64,000 nt of DNA, from positions 1-64,000 of the forward strand of contig NZ_JAGRPU010000014.1 of assembly GCF_024606225.1 (NCBI RefSeq), in the 5' to 3' direction. Shown here piece by piece: positions 7,901 through 18,290 of the stretch (position 1 is its first letter; the number at the start of each line of letters is the position of its first letter). The position numbers and the translations under genes are program-made. The notes beneath the pieces were generated by a model. It was not told the origin of the DNA. It was given only the letters and a program-made list of their open reading frames with translations, and did no database searches. The stretch comes from Endozoicomonas sp. ISHI1 (GTDB taxonomy: Bacteria > Pseudomonadota > Gammaproteobacteria > Pseudomonadales > Endozoicomonadaceae).

Positions 7901-9409
7901 GTGAGTACCCAGTCAAAATCTGAACCTGTTTTCCAGATGAAAGATGTCATCAAGATATTTCCCGGTGTTCGGGCTCTGGATGGCGCCTGCTTAAATATTT
8001 ATCCTGGCCGGGTAATGGCACTCTTGGGAGAAAACGGTGCCGGCAAGTCAACTCTCATGAAAGTCATGACGGGTATCCACAGGTGTGATGAAGGCCAGCT
8101 GAAGTACCACGGTGATGACGTGGTTTTCAGGAGTTCCAGAGATTCCCGGGAGCGCGGTGTCAGCATTATCCATCAGGAGCTGAACCTGATTCCTGAATTG
8201 TCTATTGCCGAGAATATTTTTCTGAGTCGTGAACCTATGGGGCGATTCGGCAGAATTGACTGGAAAACCATGCGTGAGGAAGCGCAGAAACTGCTCGATC
8301 TGCTGGATGTGCCGTTTGATCCCTCAACACCAGTGGGCAAGCTGAGTATTGGTGTTCAGCAGATGGTAGAAATTGCCAAGGCGCTGTCGTTTTCATCGCA
8401 GGTGATTGTAATGGACGAGCCGACAGATGCTCTAACCGATAAAGAGACTGAAAGTCTGTTCAAAGTGATTCGCCAGCTGCGCAGTGAAGGTAAGGGCATC
8501 GTTTATATCTCCCACCGTCTGCAGGAAATTTTCCAGATCTGTGATGACGCTACCGTCATGAGGGATGGTCGTTTTATTGCTGAAACGCCGGTATATCAGC
8601 TGACTGAGGACGACATCATCGAACAGATGGTAGGTCGCTCCCTTGAAGAACAGTATCCCCGCATTGAAGTAGAAACCGGTGCCCTGGCGCTGGAGGTGAA
8701 AAATCTTTCTGCCCCGGGTGTTAAAGGTATCAGTTTCCAGCTGAAAGAAGGTGAGATCCTTGGAATCTCAGGCCTGATGGGCGCAGGACGAACTGAACTG
8801 ATGAAAGCTCTTTACGGTGCGAATGCCGCCCAGTCTGGCGAAATCCGGGTAGCGGGTGAAGCAAAGCAAATTAAAACGCCGGCTGAAGCTTTGCAGTCAG
8901 GGATTGTCTATATCTCTGAAGACCGTAAAGGGGATGGTCTGGTGCTGGAGCTTTCGGTGTCTGAAAACATGAGTCTCTGCAGCCTGAAACGATTCCAGAG
9001 TGCTATCGGGAAGATTAATCGCAGCCGCGAGATGGACTCGGTTCAACACTTCATTAAAGCCTTCAATATCAAAACCCCTTCGGCTAAACAGCTGATCAAG
9101 AATCTCAGCGGTGGTAACCAGCAAAAAGTGGCCATCGCTAAGGGTTTGATGATCAATCCAAGAGTGCTGATCCTGGACGAGCCTACCCGTGGCGTTGATG
9201 TTGGTGCCAAGAAAGAAATCTACCAGTTAATCAACGAATTCAAGAATAAGGGCATGAGTATTTTGCTGGTGTCGTCTGACATGCCGGAGGTTCTTGGCAT
9301 GAGTGACCGGGTTCTGGTGATGCATGAAGGAAAAATTACCGGTGAATTTGATCGTCAGGAAGCCACCCAGGAAAAATTGATGCGTTGTGCCGTTGGTAAG
9401 GCAGCGTAA
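7901..9409 (+). CDS. rbsA: Ribose ABC transporter, ATP-binding protein
   Basis: A roughly 502-residue protein with two fused ATPase domains, as in sugar importers of the RbsA/MglA type. Domain 1 has the Walker [10 protein letters not shown] and the signature [15 protein letters not shown]. Domain 2 has the degenerate P-loop [12 protein letters not shown] and the signature [15 protein letters not shown] with [13 protein letters not shown]. It energises ribose uptake at the inner membrane with RbsC and RbsB. Two adjacent GTG codons (7898 and 7901) follow AGGAGG at 7890-7895; the second has the better spacing. RbsC begins 11 bp downstream. Confidence 0.93.
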   Translation: MSTQSKSEPVFQMKDVIKIFPGVRALDGACLNIYPGRVMALLGENGAGKSTLMKVMTGIHRCDEGQLKYHGDDVVFRSSRDSRERGVSIIHQELNLIPELSIAENIFLSREPMGRFGRIDWKTMREEAQKLLDLLDVPFDPSTPVGKLSIGVQQMVEIAKALSFSSQVIVMDEPTDALTDKETESLFKVIRQLRSEGKGIVYISHRLQEIFQICDDATVMRDGRFIAETPVYQLTEDDIIEQMVGRSLEEQYPRIEVETGALALEVKNLSAPGVKGISFQLKEGEILGISGLMGAGRTELMKALYGANAAQSGEIRVAGEAKQIKTPAEALQSGIVYISEDRKGDGLVLELSVSENMSLCSLKRFQSAIGKINRSREMDSVQHFIKAFNIKTPSAKQLIKNLSGGNQQKVAIAKGLMINPRVLILDEPTRGVDVGAKKEIYQLINEFKNKGMSILLVSSDMPEVLGMSDRVLVMHEGKITGEFDRQEATQEKLMRCAVGKAA

Positions 9410-9420
9410 GAGGAAATATT

Positions 9421-10452
9421 ATGACTGAAAAAACCTTACGGTCAGGTGCACTCAGCCCTGGGCTTACAGGCAGCCCTGAGCATGTAAAGAGCAGCGTTAG
9501 TAAGTTCCGCATCAATAAAGATTTTCTGTTCGAGTACAAATCTGTTATTGCCCTACTGATCTTCATGGTGGCGGTCTCCATGATCAGTGACAGCTTTTTC
9601 AGCACTAACAATATGCTGAATATCCTGCGACAGACTTCTATTAACGCCATCATTGCGGTGGGTATGACCTTCGTCATCCTGACCAGTGGTATCGACCTGG
9701 CCGTTGGCTCCATTCTGGCACTGAGTGGTGCTCTGGCGGCAACCCTGATTGGCATGGACTTCAACATTATGCTGGTGGTGACCCTGACTCTCGCAGCTGG
9801 TGCTGCCATGGGAGCCATGAGTGGTTTGATAATTGCCAAGGGAAGGGTTCAGGCGTTTATAGCAACACTGGCGACAATGACTCTGCTCCGTGGTGCCACA
9901 ATGGTATTCACCGACGGTCGTCCCATCTCTGCCAGCAGCGGTGCTGCTTCTGATGCGTTCTCATTTATCGGCAGTGGCTACTTGTTTGCTATTCCTTTCC
10001 CGATTTACCTGATGGCATTCACCTTTTTAGCAGCATGGTTCGTGTTAAATCACACACGACTGGGTCGTTACGTCTATGCTCTGGGTGGTAACGAAGCTGC
10101 TACTCGTCTGTCCGGTATCAACGTCGATCGTATCAAACTGGCTGTTTACTCCATTTCTGGCGGTCTCTCCGCCCTGGCAGGATTGATTGTCACCAGTCGT
10201 CTGGCTTCGGCTCAGCCTACAGCGGGTAATAGTTACGAGCTGGATGCAATTGCTGCGGTAGTGCTGGGTGGAACCAGCCTGACAGGTGGTAAGGGACGGA
10301 TCACCGGTACTCTGGTTGGTGTGCTGATCATCGGTATCCTGAACAACGCCCTGAACCTGCTCAATGTTTCTTCCTACTACCAGTTGATTGCCAAGGCTCT
10401 CGTTATCCTTCTGGCTGTCCTGGTAGACACTCGTTCCTCCAGACAGTCTTAA
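9421..10452 (+). CDS. rbsC: Ribose ABC transporter permease
   Basis: A 343-residue inner-membrane protein with about eight to ten hydrophobic helices. The motif GMTFVILTSGIDLAVGSILA is the hallmark of the RbsC/AraH/XylH permease family, and GGTSLTGGKGRITGT is the conserved late loop. The hydrophilic N-terminal stretch of about 35 residues before the first helix is longer than in the E. coli protein. It pairs with RbsA and RbsB. Confidence 0.93.
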   Translation: MTEKTLRSGALSPGLTGSPEHVKSSVSKFRINKDFLFEYKSVIALLIFMVAVSMISDSFFSTNNMLNILRQTSINAIIAVGMTFVILTSGIDLAVGSILALSGALAATLIGMDFNIMLVVTLTLAAGAAMGAMSGLIIAKGRVQAFIATLATMTLLRGATMVFTDGRPISASSGAASDAFSFIGSGYLFAIPFPIYLMAFTFLAAWFVLNHTRLGRYVYALGGNEAATRLSGINVDRIKLAVYSISGGLSALAGLIVTSRLASAQPTAGNSYELDAIAAVVLGGTSLTGGKGRITGTLVGVLIIGILNNALNLLNVSSYYQLIAKALVILLAVLVDTRSSRQS

Positions 10453-10543
10453 GAACAACGCTACTTTCCGTCGTGGAAGTGGCCGTCTGCCAATATAAGG
10501 CCGGAATAAACCGGCCAAACAATCGACCACGAGGTTGTTCTCC

Positions 10544-11476
10544 ATGATTTTCTCCATGAAAAAAACATTAGCCATTGCCCTGGCTGCAGGTCTGGCTCTG
10601 ACAGGTTGCAGCAAGCCTGAAGAAGGCACTACGGGTACTGAATCCTCTGACGCTTCCGGTCAGAAATCGATGGCGCTGGTGGTGTCTACCCTGAACAACC
10701 CTTTCTTTGTCACCCTGAAAGAAGGGGTTGAGAAAAAAGCTCAGGAGCTGGGCTATGACTTGGTGATTCTGGATTCCCAGAATGATTCTGCAAAGGAAAT
10801 GACCAATACTGAAGATCTGACGGTGCGTGGTGTTGATGCCATCCTTCTGAACCCTACTGATTCAGACGCTGCAGCTAACTCTGTGCGTGCTGCCAACCGT
10901 GCTGAAATTCCGGTAGTTACTCTCGATCGTGGGGCTAATGGCGGCAATGTGGTGTCTCATGTGGCTTCCGACAACATTGCCGGTGGTGAGATGGCCGGTG
11001 AATTTATTGCCAGTAAGCTAGGCGGAGAGGGTCAGGTGATTCAGCTGGAAGGTGTACCGGGCACGTCCGCTGCTCGTGAGCGTGGTGAAGGTTTCATGAA
11101 AGCCATCAAGGGCACTAACCTGGAGCTGGTGGCCAGTCAGCCAGCCAACTTCGACCGTACCAAAGCTCTGAACGTTACCGAAAACCTGCTACAGGCTCAT
11201 CCGGATGTTAAAGCCATTTTTGCCCAGAACGATGAAATGGCATTGGGTGCCCTGAAGGCCGTACAAGCTGCGAAAAAAGACGTCATCGTCGTAGGTTTTG
11301 ATGGTACGGATGAAGGGATCCAGTCTGTTCAGGACGGTGGTCTGGCTACCACTATTGCCCAGCAGGCATCCATGATTGGTGAAATGGGTGTGGAAACTGC
11401 GGATAAAGCTATCAAGGGCGAAGAGGTGGCAGTCTATACACCGGTTGAGCTGAAACTGATTACTAAGCAGCCCTGA
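10544..11476 (+). CDS. rbsB: Ribose ABC transporter substrate-binding lipoprotein
   Basis: A 310-residue periplasmic-binding-protein fold: [19 protein letters not shown] at the start of the first lobe, [22 protein letters not shown], and [15 protein letters not shown] at the hinge. The N-terminus [20 protein letters not shown] carries a lipobox (LTGC, Cys22 from the chosen start), so the protein is probably membrane-anchored; most Gram-negative RbsB proteins are soluble. The ATG at 10544 has GAGG 9 bases upstream; a second ATG at 10556 is possible and keeps the lipobox. Confidence 0.9.
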   Translation: MIFSMKKTLAIALAAGLALTGCSKPEEGTTGTESSDASGQKSMALVVSTLNNPFFVTLKEGVEKKAQELGYDLVILDSQNDSAKEMTNTEDLTVRGVDAILLNPTDSDAAANSVRAANRAEIPVVTLDRGANGGNVVSHVASDNIAGGEMAGEFIASKLGGEGQVIQLEGVPGTSAARERGEGFMKAIKGTNLELVASQPANFDRTKALNVTENLLQAHPDVKAIFAQNDEMALGALKAVQAAKKDVIVVGFDGTDEGIQSVQDGGLATTIAQQASMIGEMGVETADKAIKGEEVAVYTPVELKLITKQP

Positions 11477-11538
11477 GCCGATAATGAGTATGACCAGACC
11501 TTTGGACTGATCATAGAAGCGAAGATAGAGATAGATTC

Positions 11539-12501
11539 ATGACCAAACAGATTCTTGTTCTTGGCAGTGTGAATGCAGACCATGTACTGAAAGTAGAGTC
11601 TTTTCCCCGTCCCGGTGAAACTGTCACTGGCAGTCGCTACGATGTTATTCCCGGTGGTAAAGGTGCCAATCAGGCAGTAGCGAGTGCCAGACTGGGCGGC
11701 AACACCCGCTTTCTTGCCTGTGTAGGACAAGATGCTTTTGGTCATGAAATTGTCGACAAGTTCGCAGAAGATGGTATTGATACTTCCCTGATTGAACAGG
11801 TGGAAGGCTTAAATACCGGTGTCGCCTTGATTTTTGTCGATGGGCGTGCAGAAAATTGCATTGGTATTGCTGCTGAAGCTAATGCAGCATTAACCCCTGA
11901 GCGGGTTCTGGATAAGAAAGCCGGGATTGCCGGTGCTGACTACCTGCTCATGCAGTTGGAAACCCCGCAAGCTTCTATTCTCGAGGCTGCAAAAGTGGCG
12001 CGCAGCAACGGTGTTACTGTTGTTATCAACCCGGCACCCGCACGTCCATTGTCTGATGAACTGTTGGCCAACGTTGATACAATCACGCCCAATCAGACAG
12101 AAGCAGAACTGCTGACAGGTGTCGCTGTCAATGATCCGGAAAGTGCCTGTCAGGCTGCCTCAGTGCTCCATGACAAGGGAATTTCAACGGTTGTTATCAC
12201 TATGGGAAGAATGGGTGCGCTGATTTCTGATCAGACGGGTGCCCGAATGGTTCCCGGTTTTGAAGTATCAGCAACCGACACCACCGCTGCAGGCGATACG
12301 TTTAATGGTGCACTGCTAGTGAAGCTGGCTGAAGGATTGGATATAGACAGTGCTGCACTTTTTGCCAACGCCGCAGCAGGCATTTCTGTGACTCGCAGTG
12401 GTGCGCAGACATCTATCCCGGGAAGGGATGAAGTAGAACAACTTCTGGCAGAACGCATTGCGCATTGCTCAGAAGTACAACAGATTGTGGCAGAACGGTA
12501 A
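11539..12501 (+). CDS. rbsK: Ribokinase
   Basis: A 320-residue PfkB-family kinase. The first signature is GSVNADHVLKVESFPRPGET with PGGKGANQAVASARLG, and the second is DTTAAGDTFNGALL, which includes the catalytic Asp (GD) and the anion hole. It phosphorylates ribose to ribose 5-phosphate, the step after RbsD and before the pentose phosphate pathway. It lies in the operon between rbsB and rbsR. Confidence 0.93.
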   Translation: MTKQILVLGSVNADHVLKVESFPRPGETVTGSRYDVIPGGKGANQAVASARLGGNTRFLACVGQDAFGHEIVDKFAEDGIDTSLIEQVEGLNTGVALIFVDGRAENCIGIAAEANAALTPERVLDKKAGIAGADYLLMQLETPQASILEAAKVARSNGVTVVINPAPARPLSDELLANVDTITPNQTEAELLTGVAVNDPESACQAASVLHDKGISTVVITMGRMGALISDQTGARMVPGFEVSATDTTAAGDTFNGALLVKLAEGLDIDSAALFANAAAGISVTRSGAQTSIPGRDEVEQLLAERIAHCSEVQQIVAER

Positions 12502-12513
12502 GAGAACGGCGCT

Positions 12514-13530
12514 ATGGCAACGATCAAGGATGTTGCAAAGCAGGCAGGAGTTTCCATCTCAACGGTCTCTCATGTTCTGAACGGTACCCGGTTTGTCAGT
12601 GAAGATAAGGCATTCCGGGTCAGAAAGGCGGTTATAGCATTGAACTATAAGCCCAGTGCTGTTGCCCGCAGTTTAAAAACGAATAAAACCTACACCATCG
12701 GTATGCTCACGGGATCCAATGCCAACCCGTTTTTTGCCGAAGTGATTCATGGTGTTGAAGCCACCTGTTATGAGCGGGGCTATCATCTGGTTCTGTGTAA
12801 CTCCGACGACAATCTGGATAAACAGGCATCTTATTTGCGGACTCTGGAAGAAAAGCGCATTGATGGCCTGCTGGTGATGTCCGCTCACAGTGCCCCGGGT
12901 TTTTTTGAAATGCTGAGTGAGCGTTGCCAATGGCCTCTGCTTATCCTGGACTCTCCGGCTCCGGGTCTGGAAGCCGATGTCATTATGGAAGATCCGGAGC
13001 AGGGCGGTTACGAAGCAACCCGTCACCTTCTGGAAAAAGGGCATCGCTCTATTGCCTGTATTAGTGGTCCGACAAAGTTATCGCCGAGTTCACAGCGACT
13101 GGCAGGTTATCATAGGGCGTTGGAAGAGTTTGGGATACCGGCCGGGAGTGGCTGGGTTGTTGAAGGGCGTTTGACAGCAGAGAGTGGTTTTTTGGCAGCC
13201 AATCGTCTGCTGGATGACCTGGATGCTGGCCAGCAGCCACCATCGGCCCTGTTTGTCGGCAATGATCTGATGGCCATGGGGGTAATATGTGCACTTCAGA
13301 CCCGGGGTTACAGGATTCCGGATGATATATCCGTGATAGGGTATGATGATATTGAACTTGCGTCGTATACATCGCCGCCATTGACCACGATTCATCAGCC
13401 TAAGGCTGAGCTGGGCAGGCTGGCTGCGGATACACTGATTGCACGTATAGAAAACCCGGGTCAAAAGCCTGAGGTAAAAACGCTGCGTTCAACATTGGTT
13501 GAACGTCAGTCTGTTAAATCAACGCTGTAA
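12514..13530 (+). CDS. rbsR: LacI-family repressor of the ribose operon
   Basis: A 338-residue protein with the N-terminal LacI helix-turn-helix (TIKDVAKQAGVSISTVSHVL), the hinge YKPSAVARSLKTNKT and a periplasmic-binding-protein-like effector domain (NANPFFAEVIHGVE, DDNLDKQ, FVGNDLMAMGV, DDISVIGYDDIELA). It starts 12 bp after rbsK, so it is the last rbs gene and would be autoregulated. The 26-bp palindrome at 7248-7273 is its likely operator. Confidence 0.92.
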   Translation: MATIKDVAKQAGVSISTVSHVLNGTRFVSEDKAFRVRKAVIALNYKPSAVARSLKTNKTYTIGMLTGSNANPFFAEVIHGVEATCYERGYHLVLCNSDDNLDKQASYLRTLEEKRIDGLLVMSAHSAPGFFEMLSERCQWPLLILDSPAPGLEADVIMEDPEQGGYEATRHLLEKGHRSIACISGPTKLSPSSQRLAGYHRALEEFGIPAGSGWVVEGRLTAESGFLAANRLLDDLDAGQQPPSALFVGNDLMAMGVICALQTRGYRIPDDISVIGYDDIELASYTSPPLTTIHQPKAELGRLAADTLIARIENPGQKPEVKTLRSTLVERQSVKSTL

Positions 13531-13661
13531 ATCCGGACTATAAGTTTTTTCATTCAGACAGTCATGAATACAGATACAATCCTGAGTAGTTCCTGATGAA
13601 TAGTTCCTGACTATTGTAAGAAAAATGATTGCCAGAATAAAAAGTGAGGATCGAGAGGCCA

Positions 13662-14612
13662 ATGAATCAGTTAGAGCAACTCAAGGGTATGACAAAAGTA
13701 GTGGCAGACACCGGCGATATCGAAGCCATTCGTCGATACCGGCCCGTGGATGCTACGACTAATCCATCCCTTATTCTGAAAGCGGCAGAGCTGCCTGCCT
13801 ATGAGCCACTTTTTAACCATGCCCTGGAGCACGGCAGATCCAAATCTGATGATAAAATGGCACAAGTCAGGCATGCCTGTGATTGGTTGGCCGTAGCGAT
13901 TGGTAAGGAAGTCCAGCAGGTCGTACCGGGTGTTGTCTCAACAGAAGTCGATGCTCGTTTATCCTTTGATAAAGATGCGACCATTGCCAAAGCTCTTGAG
14001 CTGGTTGCCTTATACCGTGAGCAAGGCGCTGACCCTGAGCGTCTGCTGATCAAGATCGCCTCTACCTGGGAAGGTATTGAAGCTGCAAAGGTACTTGAAC
14101 AGGAAGGCATCCGTTGCAATCTGACTCTGCTGTTCAGCTTTGCCCAGGCACAGGCCAGTGCTGAGGCCGGTGTATTCCTGATTTCTCCATTCGTTGGCCG
14201 TATTCTCGACTGGCACAAAAAAACAGAAGGTCGTGACTTTAAAGCGGCTGAAGATCCGGGTGTTGTTTCTGTGACCCGCATATACAACTACTACAAGCAG
14301 CATGGCTATAACACGGTGGTCATGGGTGCCAGCTTCCGTAACACGGGTGAGATTATTGAACTGGCGGGTTGTGATTGTCTGACTATTGGCCCGGGCCTGC
14401 TGGATGAGCTGGAGAAAACAGAAGTGACTGTTGTTCAGAAACTGTCTCCGGAGAACGCAACCTCCAGTCATAAAAAAGTGATACTGAACGAACAGGCGTT
14501 CCGCTGGGCTATGAACGAGGATGCTATGGCCACGGAAAAACTGGCCGAGGGTATTCGTAACTTTGCCAGGGATCAGGTGAAGTTGGAGCGACTGGTTGAA
14601 TCCAGGCTGTAA
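13662..14612 (+). CDS. tal: Transaldolase
   Basis: A 316-residue TalB-type transaldolase. The active-site Schiff-base lysine is Lys131 in [22 protein letters not shown] and [13 protein letters not shown] are the other signatures. It transfers a dihydroxyacetone unit between sugar phosphates in the non-oxidative pentose phosphate pathway. It follows rbsR by 131 bp on the same strand, which suggests a role in disposing of ribose 5-phosphate. The ATG at 13662 is chosen over an in-frame alternative at 13644 because GAGAGG lies just upstream and the family starts MNQLEQL. Confidence 0.93.
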   Translation: MNQLEQLKGMTKVVADTGDIEAIRRYRPVDATTNPSLILKAAELPAYEPLFNHALEHGRSKSDDKMAQVRHACDWLAVAIGKEVQQVVPGVVSTEVDARLSFDKDATIAKALELVALYREQGADPERLLIKIASTWEGIEAAKVLEQEGIRCNLTLLFSFAQAQASAEAGVFLISPFVGRILDWHKKTEGRDFKAAEDPGVVSVTRIYNYYKQHGYNTVVMGASFRNTGEIIELAGCDCLTIGPGLLDELEKTEVTVVQKLSPENATSSHKKVILNEQAFRWAMNEDAMATEKLAEGIRNFARDQVKLERLVESRL

Positions 14613-14774
14613 TGCTTTCAGAAAAAAACGACATCAGACCTTAAGCAGATATCGAAATACTCGGTATCTGGTTCAGGCTTTCCGGAGTAGTTTGGGTCTT
14701 CCATATTGGCATGGCAGGCAACTTTCGTTTTATGTATGGCACACTGATTCACAGACTCACTGGGAGGCGCTGCT

Positions 14775-15200
14775 ATGAAACCCGGGACACCTTTTTATCC
14801 TCCAGACAACTATTCGTCATCACGGAGCATAATTTCCAGCCTATGGCTGGTTTTTGTGCTGCTGGTATTTTGCACGGTCGGAGTAAAAGCGGCTTCGACT
14901 GAAGCGCTCATGGATATGGATGAAGCCTACGGCCAGTTGGAGCAAAAACTGAATCTCACCGACGAACAAAAGCCCAAGGTAGAAGCCATCCTGAAGGAGA
15001 GCAGGGCGGTTATTAAAGAGATTCGGGCCTCCGACGAGAATCGGCTAAGTAAAGCCAGGGCGCTCCGTAAAAACAGGGATGAAACCAATAAGAGACTCGC
15101 GACGGTATTGAACGATCAGCAGATGCAAACCTATCGGGAACTTCGTAAGGAAATGCGGGATAGGCTGAAAGAATACCGCGGTCAGAAAAAGTCTGAATAG
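14775..15200 (+). CDS. Periplasmic Spy/CpxP-like (LTxxQ) helical protein
   Basis: A 141-residue protein with a single hydrophobic segment (SSLWLVFVLLVFCTVGVKA, about 21-39) acting as signal peptide or anchor, followed by a wholly helical charged domain. KLNLTDEQKPKVEAIL and LATVLNDQQMQTYRELRKE are two LTxxQ-like repeats of the kind found in Spy and CpxP chaperones. A strong GGGAGG at 14760-14765 supports the start. Chaperone activity is a guess from the fold pattern. Confidence 0.6.
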   Translation: MKPGTPFYPPDNYSSSRSIISSLWLVFVLLVFCTVGVKAASTEALMDMDEAYGQLEQKLNLTDEQKPKVEAILKESRAVIKEIRASDENRLSKARALRKNRDETNKRLATVLNDQQMQTYRELRKEMRDRLKEYRGQKKSE

Positions 15201-15204
15201 ATGT

Positions 15205-16557
15205 TCAAGGATAAACGTCAGGAGTCACCCGAACGCCTGACGTTAAGATCAGATCCGGATAAGACGCATTGTCAAAAGCCAGCTCAATGAAGAATGCAGT
15301 CCATCCATTTTCAGGGGCTTGGGGGCAGAATTGATAGGTCCAGGGTCTTGAGTGGACAGGCGTTATGTGAGTTGCCTGAAAACGTATACCAGCTTGTTGC
15401 AGTACATCTTTTCGGAAGTCTCTGGCGTCGGGGTTATGGCAAACCCAGACACGCGCAAGCTTAGGTTCAAGGCTGGTTCTGATTTCCAGGCCACCGTCAT
15501 CCAGCAGTCGCCAGTTCATGGCGGGCATGTCCTGCTCCGAAATCAGCGCACCAAAGACAGAAGCCATAATCTCATCGATGTTCACAGCACTATCCCGGCC
15601 CAGATAATGGCTGGCATTCGGCAAGTACCTGAGCCAGGTTAATTCAGATAATTTCGGATAATAGAAACGGGCAGAGTCCGGTGGAAAGAACTCATCGCAA
15701 CTGGCGTTAACAATAAACGTGGGCAGGAAGAGCTGATTTCTATAAACAAAAGGGTCGATATCATTGAGCAATTGCTGCATACCCGGAGAGTCCAGCTTTG
15801 ACAGAATGTCATGATCATTGTCGGCATAATCGCGAATGGCACTGGCAAAGCCGCCGTAAACATTCAGATGATGATGCATACAGGCTTGTATGTTCAGTGC
15901 ATCAATCACCATTGGAATAAGAGCCATGACCCTCTGATCAGCAGCTGCCGTCAACCATGAAATCCAGCCCCGTTTGGAAGCCCCGGCGATAATGAAATCA
16001 TCTATTCGGGTGGACCCTTTTTCACTGAACTTTTTACTGAACTCACACAGGGCATCCATGGTTCGGATTACACTCTTAACCATGGGCCACTGGACGGGCA
16101 TAAAGCCGTTGTTTTCAGGATCTTCCAGAAAGGCTTGCCAGGAAAAAGCAACAAGATCATCTTCCGACCTGGGAACACCATCCTGAAAGGTCAGAGGCTG
16201 GTTGGGCACGTCTCTGAGGACGGCTACCGGGGCTTTAGTGAGTTGGCATAATCGTGCACCATCGACGTTATGTGAGGGTGTGAGTTCAAGGGATGGATCG
16301 TGCCTCGATCCTCCATGAATCATTAGCAGACAGGGGTTGTCTGAACCTTCTTCAGGCCAATAGAGCGTCAGGCGGTGTTGCCATTCGGGTTGACGGAGAC
16401 CAAAGCGAATGCCCTCCTGCCAGGTCTGGGAAATAAGTTCTAAGTGACTCATTGTGACGGCTGGAAACTCGTCAGAATAACAGGTTTCAAGGCAGCGCCA
16501 GCTGAAGTTGTCATCTTCTCTATTCAGGAAGTCCAGAAATTCAGGATTCAATGCCAA
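15205..16557 (-). CDS. PhoPQ-activated pathogenicity-related (PqaA-type) protein, no signal peptide
   Basis: A 450-residue paralogue of the protein at 1015-2607. Shared features include LMIHGGSRHDP, VLRDVPNQPL, DDLVAFSWQAFLEDPEN, the nucleophile elbow AGASKRGW, VNASCDEFFPPDSARFYY and the terminal VRVTPDVYP. It differs in lacking an N-terminal signal peptide, so it probably stays in the cytoplasm, and it ends right after VTPDVYP. The gene converges on the Spy/CpxP-like gene with 4 bp between stop codons. The substrate is unknown. Confidence 0.83.
   Translation of the reverse strand: MALNPEFLDFLNREDDNFSWRCLETCYSDEFPAVTMSHLELISQTWQEGIRFGLRQPEWQHRLTLYWPEEGSDNPCLLMIHGGSRHDPSLELTPSHNVDGARLCQLTKAPVAVLRDVPNQPLTFQDGVPRSEDDLVAFSWQAFLEDPENNGFMPVQWPMVKSVIRTMDALCEFSKKFSEKGSTRIDDFIIAGASKRGWISWLTAAADQRVMALIPMVIDALNIQACMHHHLNVYGGFASAIRDYADNDHDILSKLDSPGMQQLLNDIDPFVYRNQLFLPTFIVNASCDEFFPPDSARFYYPKLSELTWLRYLPNASHYLGRDSAVNIDEIMASVFGALISEQDMPAMNWRLLDDGGLEIRTSLEPKLARVWVCHNPDARDFRKDVLQQAGIRFQATHITPVHSRPWTYQFCPQAPENGWTAFFIELAFDNASYPDLILTSGVRVTPDVYP
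15214..15244. terminator. Inverted repeat at the convergent gene ends (possible bidirectional terminator)
   Basis: A perfect 9-bp inverted repeat (AACGTCAGG at 15214-15222 with 15236-15244) lies just past the stop of the Spy/CpxP-like gene and inside the last codons of the convergent PqaA-type gene. There is no strong T-tract on either side, so termination is plausible but unproven. Confidence 0.45.
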
Positions 16558-16800
16558 GCCTCTTGGTTGCTGGAGTTCATTTCAGTGTCATCGGCGGTTA
16601 TTGATAGAATACAAGCCGGTATTCATTTTGTAGTCAGTCTATCGTTTTTGTGGAAAAAAGATTCGATCTGGCGAACTTTTTTTGTTCCTTCAGGGTCGAA
16701 GAGAGCAGTAAACATTTATTTATTGGGTACAGGTTCTGGTTAAAGCCAAAAAATCGGCTAAACATTATCTTGCCTGATCATGAAGTTTCTGGAGTCTCAT

Positions 16801-17316
16801 GTGCTGATTGTTGCCGAAACCCCCCGACTGATCCTTCGAACCTGGCAAGAAGCCGATTTAAAGCCGTATGCCGATATCACGGGATCGGTTCAAAAAGAAC
16901 CGCGTTATGGTGCTCACTCCCCCGCCTCTGAAGCAGAAACCGACCTCTGGCGTTTTCAAATCGAACTTGACCAGAGGGGCTGGTCTCGTTGGGCGGTTGT
17001 GCTTAAAGAGACTTACCAGCTGATTGGCAGCTGTGGATTTTCAGCCTATGGCGATACTGTCGAAATGAGCTGGCGATTCAGTCAGGAGTATCGTGGCCGC
17101 GGGCTGGTGATTGAAGCGGCTGAAGCAGTGACCGACCTGGGGTTCAGAAGATTGGGCTTCAAGGAAATCATCTCTTTTGCTTCACCTCAGAATGAATTTG
17201 CCCTTGATGTGATTGAATCATTGGGCATGAGTCTGGCGGGGTATGAAGGCTGGTGTAATGTAACGGTTGCCCGGTTTACTCTGAGTTCGGCAGAAGCTCT
17301 CAGTCCCCACCATTAG
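16801..17316 (+). CDS. GNAT-family N-acetyltransferase (RimJ/RimL-like)
   Basis: A protein of about 171 residues beginning LIVAETPRLILRTWQEADL, the typical start of Acetyltransf_3/RimL-type enzymes. SWRFSQEYRGRGLVIEAAEAV supplies the acetyl-CoA pyrophosphate-binding R/Q-x2-G-x-G/A-like loop (YRGRGL). GTG at 16801 has GGAG 6 bases upstream; an upstream in-frame ATG at 16780 lacks a ribosome site. The target (protein N-terminus, amino acid or drug) cannot be told. Confidence 0.75.
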   Translation: MLIVAETPRLILRTWQEADLKPYADITGSVQKEPRYGAHSPASEAETDLWRFQIELDQRGWSRWAVVLKETYQLIGSCGFSAYGDTVEMSWRFSQEYRGRGLVIEAAEAVTDLGFRRLGFKEIISFASPQNEFALDVIESLGMSLAGYEGWCNVTVARFTLSSAEALSPHH

Positions 17317-17459
17317 GATTGCTTCCGGATCGGAGATATCTCTCGTGTATTGGTTGGCAGTCTCGCCAGTCTGGGAACCCGTTGTAAACGGGCTTCCCCT
17401 AAAGCGAGCACTTTTCCGAACGATCATTCAAGCTGAGAACAATAACGGAGTTGCATTAC

Positions 17460-18290
17460 ATGACCTATCGATTTGTACACTTCTCTGATCCCCAGTTAGT
17501 TCCGGCGGGAATGTTGAATTATGACATTGACCCACAGGCAAGGTTGAAGCACTGCGTCGACACACTTTTGCAGCAAGTGCCGGAATCCAGCGCTTGCATC
17601 ATCACAGGTGACCTGACTCACTGGGGCGAAAAAGAGGCCTATAAAGCCTTGAAAGAAGAACTCGACAGGTTGTCTTTCCCGGTTTACTGCCTGATGGGCA
17701 ATCATGATCACAGACAAAATTTTCTGGATGTTTTCCCAAACCATCCAAGGCAGCAGGAGGGCTTTATCCAATTTACGGTTGAGACAGAACTGGTCAACCT
17801 GATCTGTCTGGATACGCTGGATGACAGAAAACGCAGTGGGGTTCTCTGCGAGCAAAGACTGGCATGGCTGAAGCATGAACTGGAAGCTGCAAACAAACCG
17901 GTTTGTCTGTTTATGCACCATCCTCCATTTGAAACGGGATTGGCAAGCATGGACAGGGACAATCTGGTCAATTCAGAAGCACTCAGGTCAATGATTCAGC
18001 CCCACAAAGAATGGATCAGGCATTTGTTTTTCGGTCATTTGCACCGCTCTGTTTCGGGTCATTGGCAGGGAATCAGCTTTTCATGCCCACCTTCTCTGGT
18101 TCATCAGACACCTTTTAATTTTGATAACCCCAAGCCTGACTCTGTTTCGCCAGAGCCTCCGGTTTATAACCTGGTAGATATTCATCCCGACAGACTGGTT
18201 GTCCACACTCACAATTTTTTGCATGATTCTCCCACTATTAACAGCAGAGCCTGTCAGCGCTATCAAAAGCCTCTGGACCCTGAATTATGA
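17460..18290 (+). CDS. Calcineurin-like metallophosphoesterase (CpdA-like)
   Basis: A 276-residue protein with the binuclear metal motifs in order: FSDPQL (D-x-Q form of the first motif rather than D-x-H), ITGDLTHWG, LMGNHDHR, FMHHPP and FGHLHRS. CpdA-type enzymes hydrolyse cyclic AMP, but the family also includes other phosphodiesterases, and the DPQ variant argues for caution. GGAG at 17447-17450 supports the ATG at 17460. Its stop overlaps the next start (ATGA), so the HD-domain gene is translationally coupled to it. Confidence 0.8.
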   Translation: MTYRFVHFSDPQLVPAGMLNYDIDPQARLKHCVDTLLQQVPESSACIITGDLTHWGEKEAYKALKEELDRLSFPVYCLMGNHDHRQNFLDVFPNHPRQQEGFIQFTVETELVNLICLDTLDDRKRSGVLCEQRLAWLKHELEAANKPVCLFMHHPPFETGLASMDRDNLVNSEALRSMIQPHKEWIRHLFFGHLHRSVSGHWQGISFSCPPSLVHQTPFNFDNPKPDSVSPEPPVYNLVDIHPDRLVVHTHNFLHDSPTINSRACQRYQKPLDPEL

